DNA of 64,000 nt from Flavobacterium oncorhynchi (GTDB lineage Bacteria > Bacteroidota > Bacteroidia > Flavobacteriales > Flavobacteriaceae). The notes under the pieces were generated by a model. That model was not told the DNA's origin. It saw only the letters and a program-made list of their open reading frames with translations, and made no database searches. Positions 31,944 through 41,949 of this stretch are shown piece by piece. The translations under genes and the position numbers were made by a program. Numbering within the stretch: position 1 is the first letter of the stretch; each line of letters starts with the position of its first letter. The DNA is taken from contig NZ_MUHA01000003.1 of assembly GCF_002217355.1 (NCBI RefSeq), positions 1-64,000 of the forward strand. Reading direction: 5' to 3'.

Positions 31944-33806
31944 TTATTCCAATTCTAAAACCAAGGCTGATTTTGGTTCTAAAGTAATTTCAGTAGCTAA
32001 ATCGAATGTTTTTCCAGTGATAACATCTTTACCTGATTTAAAGTTTTTGATGTTTTCTTTGAAACGGTTGGTTTTTACAACCTGCTCTTTTGCATTGTTA
32101 TTGAAAACCACCATTACGGTTTTCGCATCAGTGTATCTGAAATAAACGTACGTATTATTTTCAGGAATATAATGCGTCATTTTTCCGAAATGTACTGCTT
32201 CATTCGATTTTCTCCAGTTGAATAATTTTGAACTAAAATCAAAATATTGCGCTTGTTGAGTTGTTCTTCCTGATGCTGTGAAAGCATTGTTTTTATCACC
32301 TACCCATCCGCCTGGGAAATCCTGACGAATATCGGCATCTCCGCCTTTACCTTTATCACCGCCCATTCCGATTTCTGAACCGTAATAGATTTGCGGAATT
32401 CCGCGAACTGTTGCCAATAAAGTTATCGCCAGTTTGTATTTTGGTAAATCATATTTAAAGTTATGATTTAAACGGTCTGTGTCATGATTTTCGGCAAAAA
32501 CTAAAAGATTATTGGTGTTTGGATATAAAAAGTCCATTGCAAAATTGTTGTAGAATTTAATCAATCCGCTGTCCCAGTTTGGTGTGTCTTCATTGAAAGC
32601 AGAAGCAATCTGACTTTGAAGCGTAAAGTCCATTACACTTGGAAGGTTTGAATTGTAGTTTTCAATAGCACCAATTTTACTGTCTTTCTGCCAAAAAGCT
32701 AAATTCGCTTGATTGTGCATCCAGATTTCGCCCACAATATTAAAATTCGGGTATTCATTTGTAATTGATTTTGCCCATTCTGCCATGGCAGTTTTATCCG
32801 AATAATTATAAGTGTCTACTCTAAATCCGTCAAGATTCGCAAATTCAATCCACCAAATCGCATTTTGCGTTAAGTATTTTGCAACCAAAGGATTTCTTAA
32901 ATTCAAATCGGGCATTGAAGGTACAAACCAGCCGTCAACACAAACTTCCTGATCTGTTTTAGAAGCATGAATGTCTGTAATTACTTCGCGACGGTGATGT
33001 GTTTGCGTGAAAGTTTCGAATTGGTTGAACCAAGTTTTAGTTGGAATATCTTTCATCATCCAGTGCGTAATTCCCCAGTGATTCGTAACATAATCCATAA
33101 CAAGTTTCATGTTTTTTTTGTGCATTTCTGCAGAAAGACGAGCGTAATCGTCATTCGTTCCGTAACGCGGATCTATTTTGTAAACATCCGATTGTCCGTA
33201 AGTATGGTACGAATGTTGTTTGTCGTTGTCTTCGCATAGAGGCGTGCTCCAAATTGTAGTGGCACCAAGAGACGAAATATAATCTAAGTTTTTGATAATT
33301 CCTTCGATATCGCCGCCGTGACGTCCACTTGGATCTTGACGATTTGCTTTTTCAGTTAAAGAAGCGTCGCTGTCGTTTTTTGGATTTCCGTTTGCAAAAC
33401 GATCCGGCATGATTAAATAAATTAAATCCGATGCATCGTAACTTTTTCTGTCTGCCGAATTTGATCTTCTTTCTTTAAGCGAATATTTCTGCGTAAAAGC
33501 GACTTTGTTTTTGTTTTTGAAAGAGAAAACCAATTCAGAAGCTTTTACATCTTTTGTATCGATTGTTACGAAAAGGTAGTTTGGATTTTCTGTTTTTTCT
33601 ATATTTTTAATCTGCACATTATTTGAAACCGAAGCTTCATATTGTGAAATGTTTTTTCCGTAGAACATAATCTGTAATTCTGGATTTTTCATTCCTGCAT
33701 ACCAGAAAGGCGGTTCTACTTTTTGGATTTGCGCTTTCGCGGAAGCGGAAAACAACAAAACCATTAGGATTAATTTATAGATGAGTGATGTTTTTTGGTT
33801 TTTCAT
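31944..33806 (-). CDS. GH13 cyclomaltodextrinase/neopullulanase-like enzyme
   Basis: A 620-residue secreted GH13 enzyme similar to SusA-type neopullulanases. From the ATG at 33806 there is a signal peptide (about 1-25, ending SAKA), then an N-terminal beta-sandwich (about 26-125; PPFWYAGMKNPELQIMFYG) typical of cyclomaltodextrinases, then the barrel with YLIMPDRFANG, LVMDYVTNHWG, GFRVDTYNYSD (nucleophile), IVGEIWMHN (acid/base) and FAENHDTDRL. A C-terminal beta domain closes it. No lipobox is present, so a periplasmic location is expected. The longer frame to 33863 translates a dispersed repeat and is rejected. It lies downstream of the GH97 terminator. Confidence 0.93.
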   Translation of the reverse strand: MKNQKTSLIYKLILMVLLFSASAKAQIQKVEPPFWYAGMKNPELQIMFYGKNISQYEASVSNNVQIKNIEKTENPNYLFVTIDTKDVKASELVFSFKNKNKVAFTQKYSLKERRSNSADRKSYDASDLIYLIMPDRFANGNPKNDSDASLTEKANRQDPSGRHGGDIEGIIKNLDYISSLGATTIWSTPLCEDNDKQHSYHTYGQSDVYKIDPRYGTNDDYARLSAEMHKKNMKLVMDYVTNHWGITHWMMKDIPTKTWFNQFETFTQTHHRREVITDIHASKTDQEVCVDGWFVPSMPDLNLRNPLVAKYLTQNAIWWIEFANLDGFRVDTYNYSDKTAMAEWAKSITNEYPNFNIVGEIWMHNQANLAFWQKDSKIGAIENYNSNLPSVMDFTLQSQIASAFNEDTPNWDSGLIKFYNNFAMDFLYPNTNNLLVFAENHDTDRLNHNFKYDLPKYKLAITLLATVRGIPQIYYGSEIGMGGDKGKGGDADIRQDFPGGWVGDKNNAFTASGRTTQQAQYFDFSSKLFNWRKSNEAVHFGKMTHYIPENNTYVYFRYTDAKTVMVVFNNNAKEQVVKTNRFKENIKNFKSGKDVITGKTFDLATEITLEPKSALVLELE

Positions 33807-33827
33807 AGTCATAATAATTATTCTAAT

Positions 33828-33887
33828 TGTCAGTCCAAGCGAAGTCGAGAACCTATGTGGCATCTCGACTTCGCTCGATTTGACAAA
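33828..33887. repeat. Palindromic repeat, AAGCGAAGTCGAGA family
   Basis: TTGTCAGTCCAAGCGAAGTC faces GACTTCGCTCGATTTGACAA. It is the same family as 2303-2367 and the in-gene copies, and sits directly upstream of the second GH13 gene. Confidence 0.8.
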
Positions 33888-33905
33888 AAGTTGTTGATTA
33901 AAAAA

Positions 33906-33941
33906 AAGACAAGTAATCTTGGGGGAGAGTTACTTGCCTTT
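33906..33941 (-). terminator. Terminator after the GH97 gene
   Basis: On the minus strand AAGGCAAGTAA / TTACTTGTCTT forms a stem around a C-rich loop, followed by a run of T. It lies just after the GH97 stop, so the downstream GH13 genes may be expressed at a lower level or from their own promoter. Confidence 0.8.
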
Positions 33942-33948
33942 TAAAGAA

Positions 33949-36075
<2,127 letters not shown>

Positions 36076-36090
36076 TTAGAGTATTGTAAT

Positions 36091-38394
36091 TTAATTAATT
36101 TGTACAAATTTATTTGCAGTTATAGGATTTCCGTTAACTACAATTGTTAAATCTTGATCGCCATCTACAGTAAAAGTGGTTTTATCGTGATTTACAGCTA
36201 CTTTTAGAACTTGATTTCTAAAGTTAATTTTAAAAGAGTAGCCTTTCCATTCTTTTGGAATTTTTGGAGAGAAATGCAATTGATTATTTTTCACTCTCAT
36301 TCCGCCAAAACCTTCCACAATACTCATCCAAGTTCCTGCCATTGACGTGATGTGACAACCTTCCTCAACTTCTTTGTTGTAATCATCAAGATCTAAACGA
36401 GATGTTCTTAAATAAAATGTATATGCCATATCCATTTTGTCTAAAACAGCAGCTTGAATTGAATGTACACAAGGCGAAAGAGAACTTTCGTGAACGGTAA
36501 ATGATTCATAGAAATCAAAATTTCTTTCTAATTCTTCTCGCGAAAAATGATCTTCGAAGAAATAGAAACATTGTAAAACGTCGGCTTGTTTAATGTATGG
36601 CGAACGTAAAACGCGATCCCAAGACCATTTTTGATTAATTGGACGCTGCGATTTATCTAAATCTTTTACTGGAACTAAATCTTTATCTAAGAAACCGTCT
36701 TGCTGTAAATAAACGCCAAGTTCTTCAGAAATTGGAAAATACATATCATCGGCAACTTTTTTCCATTTTTTAATTTCTTCTGAAGAAAGATTCACTTTTT
36801 GAAGAACGCGTTTATGATCTGCAGGATATTCTGAAGCTACTTTTTCAATTTGTTCTGCAGCAAAATCAATACACCATTTTGCAATATAATTGGTGTAGAA
36901 ATTATTGTTGATGTTGTTTTCGTATTCGTTTGGACCTGTAACTCCTAATATTACATATTGATTTTTATCTTTTGAGAATGATGCTCTTTGGTGCCAAAAA
37001 CGTGCAATTCCGATTAAAACTTCTAATCCTTTTTCTGGAATATAAGAGTAATCGCCGGTGTAACGGTAATAGTTGTAAATCGCAAAAGCAATCGCTCCAT
37101 TTCGGTGAATTTCTTCGTGTGTGATTTCCCATTCGTTGTGACATTCTTCACCATTCATGGTAACCATCGGGTACAATGCAGCGCCGTCTTTGAAGCCTAA
37201 ATTGTCTTTAGCGTTTTCAATCGCTTTATCCAATTGATTGAAACGGTAAGTCAATAAGTTTCTCGCAACTTGCTGATCTTTTGTCGCCATGTAAAACGGA
37301 ATACAATAAGCCTCAGTGTCCCAATAAGTAGATCCTCCGTATTTTTCTCCAGTGAAGCCTTTTGGACCAATATTTAAACGAGAATCTTTTCCTAAATAGG
37401 TTTGGTTTAATTGGAAAATGTTGAAACGAATTCCTTGTTGTGCTTTTACATCGCCTTCAATAGTAATATCTGACATTTCCCAAATTTTTGCCCAAGCCTC
37501 AATTTGATTTTGAAGCAAAGTTTCATAACCTGAATTTACAGCAGATTTAATTACTTTTTCGGCTGCTGCCAAAGTATTTTCGTGGTTTAAAGAAACCGTA
37601 TATCCACCGATTTTTTGAATAGATGAGGTTTGTCCTTTTGCAATAATTGTTCCGTAAGTGTACTGAACTTTATCTGCCGTTGAATCGATTGTAGATGGCG
37701 AAACATTGATGTTTTCTCCGTTTGCCAAAATCGTATTGTGCATGAAAGTCGTAACTTTAAAATGCGTTTTAAACGTTTGAGCCGTAACAAAAGCTTCGTT
37801 TGTACCTTTTTTTACTTCAAGCGGTTCCCAGAATTTTTCTTCCCAGTTCGCATCTTCATTACTTACACCAGCATCAACGTAAGGTTTATAAACGATTTTT
37901 GCATCTTTATTTAAAGGTGTAATATCATATTTGATAACTCCTGCTTCGTCTAAATCTAAGGAAAGGAAACGACGAACGTTTACTGCGATTTCGGTTCCGT
38001 TTTTTAGAATTGCTTCAAAAGAACGATTGTACCAGCCTTCTTTCATATTCAATTCTCTGTGGAAGTTTCTAACTTCGGTACACGTATTTAAATCAAGATT
38101 TTCTTCGTTGATTTCAATGTCAATTCCAATCCAGTTTGGAGCGTTTAATACTTTGGCAAAATATTTCGGATAACCATTTTTCCACCAGCCCACTTTTGTT
38201 TTGTCTGGATAATAAATCCCGGCAATGTAACTTCCTTGAAAAGTTTCTGCTGAATATGTTTCTTCAAAATTGGCGCGTTGTCCCATAGCACCATTTCCGA
38301 TACTAAAGAGACTTTCAGACGATTTGACCCTTTCAGCATCAAATCCTTCTTCTATAATTGACCAATTATCTGGTTTTATATAATCTTGGTTCAT
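36091..38394 (-). CDS. GH65 disaccharide phosphorylase (maltose phosphorylase-like)
   Basis: A 767-residue cytosolic enzyme (no signal peptide) predicted to split maltose with phosphate into beta-glucose 1-phosphate and glucose. Family features: the N-terminal beta-sandwich (ESLFSIGNGAMGQRANFEE), the barrel with GGSTYWDTEAYCIPFY, the catalytic acid region NGEECHNEWEITHEEIHRNG (about 412-431), and GPNEYENNINNNFYTNY. The Tyr-Pro-Met-Val-Thr-Met-Asn-Gly lead-in is typical of maltose phosphorylases; kojibiose or trehalose specificity cannot be fully excluded. The next gene upstream is pgmB, which uses its beta-glucose 1-phosphate product. Confidence 0.92.
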   Translation of the reverse strand: MNQDYIKPDNWSIIEEGFDAERVKSSESLFSIGNGAMGQRANFEETYSAETFQGSYIAGIYYPDKTKVGWWKNGYPKYFAKVLNAPNWIGIDIEINEENLDLNTCTEVRNFHRELNMKEGWYNRSFEAILKNGTEIAVNVRRFLSLDLDEAGVIKYDITPLNKDAKIVYKPYVDAGVSNEDANWEEKFWEPLEVKKGTNEAFVTAQTFKTHFKVTTFMHNTILANGENINVSPSTIDSTADKVQYTYGTIIAKGQTSSIQKIGGYTVSLNHENTLAAAEKVIKSAVNSGYETLLQNQIEAWAKIWEMSDITIEGDVKAQQGIRFNIFQLNQTYLGKDSRLNIGPKGFTGEKYGGSTYWDTEAYCIPFYMATKDQQVARNLLTYRFNQLDKAIENAKDNLGFKDGAALYPMVTMNGEECHNEWEITHEEIHRNGAIAFAIYNYYRYTGDYSYIPEKGLEVLIGIARFWHQRASFSKDKNQYVILGVTGPNEYENNINNNFYTNYIAKWCIDFAAEQIEKVASEYPADHKRVLQKVNLSSEEIKKWKKVADDMYFPISEELGVYLQQDGFLDKDLVPVKDLDKSQRPINQKWSWDRVLRSPYIKQADVLQCFYFFEDHFSREELERNFDFYESFTVHESSLSPCVHSIQAAVLDKMDMAYTFYLRTSRLDLDDYNKEVEEGCHITSMAGTWMSIVEGFGGMRVKNNQLHFSPKIPKEWKGYSFKINFRNQVLKVAVNHDKTTFTVDGDQDLTIVVNGNPITANKFVQIN

Positions 38395-38474
38395 TTGTTT
38401 TTAATTTGATAATTCAGTTAATTAGAAAATGAGATAATTACGCGATTTCGGAAATTATCTAATTGACACATTTT

Positions 38475-39128
38475 CTAATTGATTAATTTTTCTATAAAGC
38501 TTGTTTCGATTTGGGTGAAATCTTTAAAAATGAAATCAGCTTCATGCAAAATTGTTTCCTCACCAATTCCCACGCTTACCATTTCGCCTATGTTTGCTGC
38601 CTGAATTCCAGCAACAGAATCTTCAAATACGATTGAGTCTTTTGGATTAATGTTTAATAATTGAGCCGCTTTTAAGAATACTTCAGGATCTGGTTTTGCA
38701 TTGGTAACGTCATTTCCGTCAACAATAACATCGAAGTAAGACAGGATTCCTGTTTTTTCTAAAATTGGTCTTGCATTTTTACTGGCAGAGCCCAATGCAA
38801 TTCCTTGGTTTTTATCTTTTAATAGTTTTAGAATTTTTAAAACTCCTGGAAGAATCTCACTTTCATCCATGTGTACTAAATAAGATAGATAATCTTCGTT
38901 TTTTTGAATCAGCCATTTGTCTTTGTCTTCTTGCGAAGCCTGAACATTTCCTAATCCAAGTATAATGTCAAGAGAGCGAACTCGGCTTACGCCTTTTAAA
39001 AGTTCGTTGTCTTCATGTGTAAAATTTATATTTAATGCTTTGGCAATTTTCTGCCATGCCAAAAAGTGGTATTTAGCGGTATCAACGATTACTCCGTCAA
39101 GATCGAATATGAAGGCTTTTTTGTTCAT
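38475..39128 (-). CDS. pgmB: Beta-phosphoglucomutase
   Basis: Converts beta-glucose 1-phosphate to glucose 6-phosphate through an aspartyl-phosphate. The 217-residue HAD protein shows motif I FDLDGVIVDTAKYHFLAW (nucleophile Asp8, acid/base Asp10), the cap specificity loop KGVSRVRSLDIIL (about residues 45-57), ALGSASKNA (motif II) and VFEDSVAGIQAA (motif IV). The Arg/Lys-bearing KGVSR loop is characteristic of beta-PGM rather than generic HAD phosphatases. It sits between GH65 and the MFS carrier, completing the phosphorolytic route. Confidence 0.93.
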   Translation of the reverse strand: MNKKAFIFDLDGVIVDTAKYHFLAWQKIAKALNINFTHEDNELLKGVSRVRSLDIILGLGNVQASQEDKDKWLIQKNEDYLSYLVHMDESEILPGVLKILKLLKDKNQGIALGSASKNARPILEKTGILSYFDVIVDGNDVTNAKPDPEVFLKAAQLLNINPKDSIVFEDSVAGIQAANIGEMVSVGIGEETILHEADFIFKDFTQIETSFIEKLIN

Positions 39129-39154
39129 TTTAAAGGAAATTCTTCTTTATGATT

Positions 39155-40501
39155 TTAAATAGTGTCGTCTACATCTTTTACTTTGTAGACTAAAAGAGCG
39201 GCAATTAAAAAACTTACTCCGCTGGTAATTAAGGCATAAATGGCATCGCCATTGTAAAGATATTTTACAATTGGACCACCAATTAATGCGTTTACAATTT
39301 GTGGGATAACAACAAAAAAGTTGAAGATTCCCATGTAAACTCCCATCTTTTTTGGAGCAATAGATCCTGCAAGAATTGCATACGGCATTGCCAGAATACT
39401 TGCCCAGGCAACTCCAATTAAAATCATTGGCAACACAACCCAGTCTTCATTTGGCATAAAATAAATAGAGATTAAACCAATTCCTCCAATGATTAATGAT
39501 ACAGCGTGAGTTGATTTTCGTCCGATTTTTTTTGCGATGTACGGTAAGAAAAACAAAGCGACAATAGCAGAAACGAAGTTGTAAACGCCAAATAGAATTC
39601 CGACCCAGTCACCAGCGTCTTGATATTGTTGACTAGACGTATCGTCTAATGGTAATCCGTAAATGTGATGCGCGATTGCCGGAGTTGTAAAAACCCACAT
39701 TCCGAATAATCCGAACCAAGAAAAAAACTGCACCCAGCTCAGCTGACGCATTGTGGTTGGCATTTTTGCGAAGTCAGTAAAAATATCTGTAAGTTTTGAT
39801 TTTTCTTCAGAATCAGAAGTTACATCATTTTGAGGATCTTCAAATTTGGCTAATTCTTCTGGCGAATATTCTTTGGTTGTAAACAGTGTAACTAAAATAG
39901 AACCAATCAGAACCGCAGCGCCAATAATAAATGACAAAGTCAGATTTAAGGGAACGCTTCCTGGAACTGTACTGTTTGGTATATGAAACCATTTTGTTAA
40001 AACATAAGGAAGTGCAGAACCAATTACGGCTCCAAAACCGATCAATGAAGTTTGAATACTAAATCCTGCTGTTCGCTGATCTGTTCTTAAATTATCACCA
40101 ACAAGTGCACGAAACGGCTCCATGGCAATGTTGAAAGAAGCGTCCATTATCATTAACATTCCGGCTCCAACCCATAAAGCGGGTAATACTGAAATGAAAA
40201 TATTGGCCTGCGGCATTAAAATTAATCCTACCGAAGCTAAAATCGCACCTACTAAAAAGAAAGGTTTTCGTCTGCCGAATTTTCCCCAAGTTTTGTCGCT
40301 GTAGTGACCAATAACAGGCTGTACTATTAATCCCATTAAAGGAGCAATAATCCAAAACCATGATAATTCATGTACATCGGCACCAAAAATTTGAAGAATT
40401 CTGCTGGCATTTGCATTTTGAAGTGCAAATCCCATTTGTATTCCTAAGAAACCGAAACTCATGTTCCAAATTTCCCAGAAACTTAATTTACGCTTTTCCA
40501 T
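39155..40501 (-). CDS. MFS sugar transporter (SLC45/maltose-type)
   Basis: A 448-residue inner membrane carrier with twelve predicted helices. The N-terminal IWNMSFGFLGIQMGFALQNANASRILQ and PVIGHYSDKTWGKFGRRKPF (cytoplasmic loop 2-3) match the SLC45-like GPH/MFS group that carries sucrose and maltose. A charged cytoplasmic loop (about residues 215-245) separates the halves. It is the first gene of the minus-strand operon with pgmB, GH65 and GH97, so maltose or short maltodextrins are the probable substrate, probably with proton coupling. The 5' region contains a palindrome that may be an operator. Confidence 0.9.
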   Translation of the reverse strand: MEKRKLSFWEIWNMSFGFLGIQMGFALQNANASRILQIFGADVHELSWFWIIAPLMGLIVQPVIGHYSDKTWGKFGRRKPFFLVGAILASVGLILMPQANIFISVLPALWVGAGMLMIMDASFNIAMEPFRALVGDNLRTDQRTAGFSIQTSLIGFGAVIGSALPYVLTKWFHIPNSTVPGSVPLNLTLSFIIGAAVLIGSILVTLFTTKEYSPEELAKFEDPQNDVTSDSEEKSKLTDIFTDFAKMPTTMRQLSWVQFFSWFGLFGMWVFTTPAIAHHIYGLPLDDTSSQQYQDAGDWVGILFGVYNFVSAIVALFFLPYIAKKIGRKSTHAVSLIIGGIGLISIYFMPNEDWVVLPMILIGVAWASILAMPYAILAGSIAPKKMGVYMGIFNFFVVIPQIVNALIGGPIVKYLYNGDAIYALITSGVSFLIAALLVYKVKDVDDTI

Positions 40502-40527
40502 TATCGTAATTAAAGAATTAATTAGAC

Positions 40528-40546
40528 GATAAGCGCTTTGCTTATC
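40528..40546. promoter_or_regulatory. Candidate operator upstream of the maltose operon
   Basis: GATAAGCGCTTTGCTTATC is an inverted repeat with 7-bp perfect arms, 27 bp before the transporter ATG. Its size and position suit a LacI-family operator, and the regulator gene is the next gene. No copy was found by eye upstream of susC, so the link is tentative. Confidence 0.4.
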
Positions 40547-40627
40547 AAAACTTACTGTTTTTTTCGAAGTAAAAGTAAAAGCTTTGAGCAGGCGTAAAAG
40601 TATTAATTATTTTTTTAAATATGCTAA

Positions 40628-40660
40628 CAAAAAAGCCATAAATTTTTTTTATGGCTTTAG
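40628..40660 (-). terminator. Terminator of the LacI-family gene
   Basis: Minus strand AAAGCCATAAA / TTTATGGCTTT with a short A-rich loop is followed by a T run. It lies about 20 bp after the regulator stop. Confidence 0.88.
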
Positions 40661-40681
40661 AAAGGGTTGATTTTAAGAATT

Positions 40682-41713
40682 TTAGTCAGTAGATTCTCGT
40701 TCTATTAAATGTGTTTCGATAACTTCGGTAGTGTAATTTTCATTTTCTTCGTCATCATCATCGTGTTCGGCTTCGAGTCTTTCGATCAGCATTTTAGCTG
40801 CTTTATTTCCCATTTTTTCGCCGCTTTGACTTACTGTTGTAATACTTGGAGTGGAGTATTTTGAAATGATTCCGTCAGTAAAAGCGATTACCGCTAAATC
40901 TTCAGGGATTTTTAATCCCATTTTAGAAGCGGTTTTAATAATGGTTACGGCAAAAAGTTCGTTTACCGCAAAAACAGCATCAAAAGCTCTGTCGTGTAAA
41001 AGCTGGCTGATGGTAATTTCGCAAGTATCTACATCTTCAATTTTAATAATTAAATCTTCATTGAAAGGAATTCCGTTATCTCGAAGCGCTTTTTCGTAAC
41101 CGTCGGTTCTTAGTTTTCCAACACTTACATAATCGACTGTGGTAACTAATGCAATCTTTTTTCTTCCGTTATCAATTAAACTTTGAACTGCTTCATACGC
41201 AGCAGCTTTATCATCAATAATAACTTTATCGCATAAAATATCGTTAGTAACACGGTCAAACATTACCACGGGCATTCCTTGATTGATGACTTCGGTGATG
41301 TGATGAAAGTCGCCTTTGAACTGTGTTTCTTTAGAAAGCGACATGATAAAACCGTCGATACTTCCGTTGGCTAACATTTCCATATTTAAAACTTCTTTAT
41401 CGAAAGAATCATCAGATAAACAGATCACAACACTGTAACCATGTTCGTTAGCCACTTGTTCGATTCCGTTAATTACGGTAGAGAAAAAATGATGTACAAT
41501 TTCCGGAATGATAATACCAATACTTTTGGTTTTTCGATTTTTTAAACTAAGGGCAATATTGTTGGGTTTATAGTTGTAAAACTTTGCAAATGCCTGCACT
41601 TTTAAGCGTGTTTCTTCGCCTATTTCAAGACTGTTTCTTAGTGACTTAGAGACAGTTGAAATGGATACGTCGAGTTCCTTTGCAATTTGTTTTAGTGTTA
41701 TTTTACGTTTCAT
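40682..41713 (-). CDS. LacI family transcriptional regulator of the starch locus
   Basis: A 343-residue repressor-type protein. The DNA-binding helix-turn-helix is KRKITLKQIAKELDVSISTV (residues 2-21), with the hinge helix YKPNNIALSLKNRKTKSIG, followed by a periplasmic-binding-protein-like sensor (about 63-330; IIIPEIVHHFFSTVINGIEQ). It ends in an acidic tail (EHDDDDEENEN) unusual for the family. It sits between the two divergent halves of the starch locus and is the only regulator here; no SusR-like membrane regulator is present. It probably controls both arms in response to a maltose-like sugar, by inference. Confidence 0.92.
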   Translation of the reverse strand: MKRKITLKQIAKELDVSISTVSKSLRNSLEIGEETRLKVQAFAKFYNYKPNNIALSLKNRKTKSIGIIIPEIVHHFFSTVINGIEQVANEHGYSVVICLSDDSFDKEVLNMEMLANGSIDGFIMSLSKETQFKGDFHHITEVINQGMPVVMFDRVTNDILCDKVIIDDKAAAYEAVQSLIDNGRKKIALVTTVDYVSVGKLRTDGYEKALRDNGIPFNEDLIIKIEDVDTCEITISQLLHDRAFDAVFAVNELFAVTIIKTASKMGLKIPEDLAVIAFTDGIISKYSTPSITTVSQSGEKMGNKAAKMLIERLEAEHDDDDEENENYTTEVIETHLIERESTD

Positions 41714-41855
41714 AGTACTTATTTGAAAAAAATCTAATTGACAATAAAGGTGAATAATATTTTTGGGATTGACAATTTTTGACTTAAAAGATTACAAAAA
41801 ATAGAAAGTTTTCAACACTACCACGTTTTCGTAAACCAATTAAAAATGCCTCTTG

Positions 41856-41884
41856 TTGAGCGTGTTAATTAATTCCTAATTTTG
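41856..41884 (+). promoter_or_regulatory. Promoter of the susC operon
   Basis: TTG at 41856-41858, an 18-bp spacer and TAATTTTG at 41877-41884 fit the Bacteroidota consensus. The box lies 65 bp before the susC ATG. Just upstream, CCACGTTTTCGTAAACC (41821-41837) contains an ACG-TTTT-CGT inverted repeat that could be a regulator site. Confidence 0.6.
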
Positions 41885-41949
41885 AAATTCGAAGTAAAAT
41901 TAAAAACTTAACTAACAATCAAAAACTCAAACTAATTTAAACAAAAAGT

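Noticed and set aside
33807-33863. N-terminal extension of the second GH13 enzyme
   Set aside because: The extra residues (MPHRFSTSLG...) are encoded by the dispersed palindromic repeat, and the signal peptide starts at the ATG at 33806.
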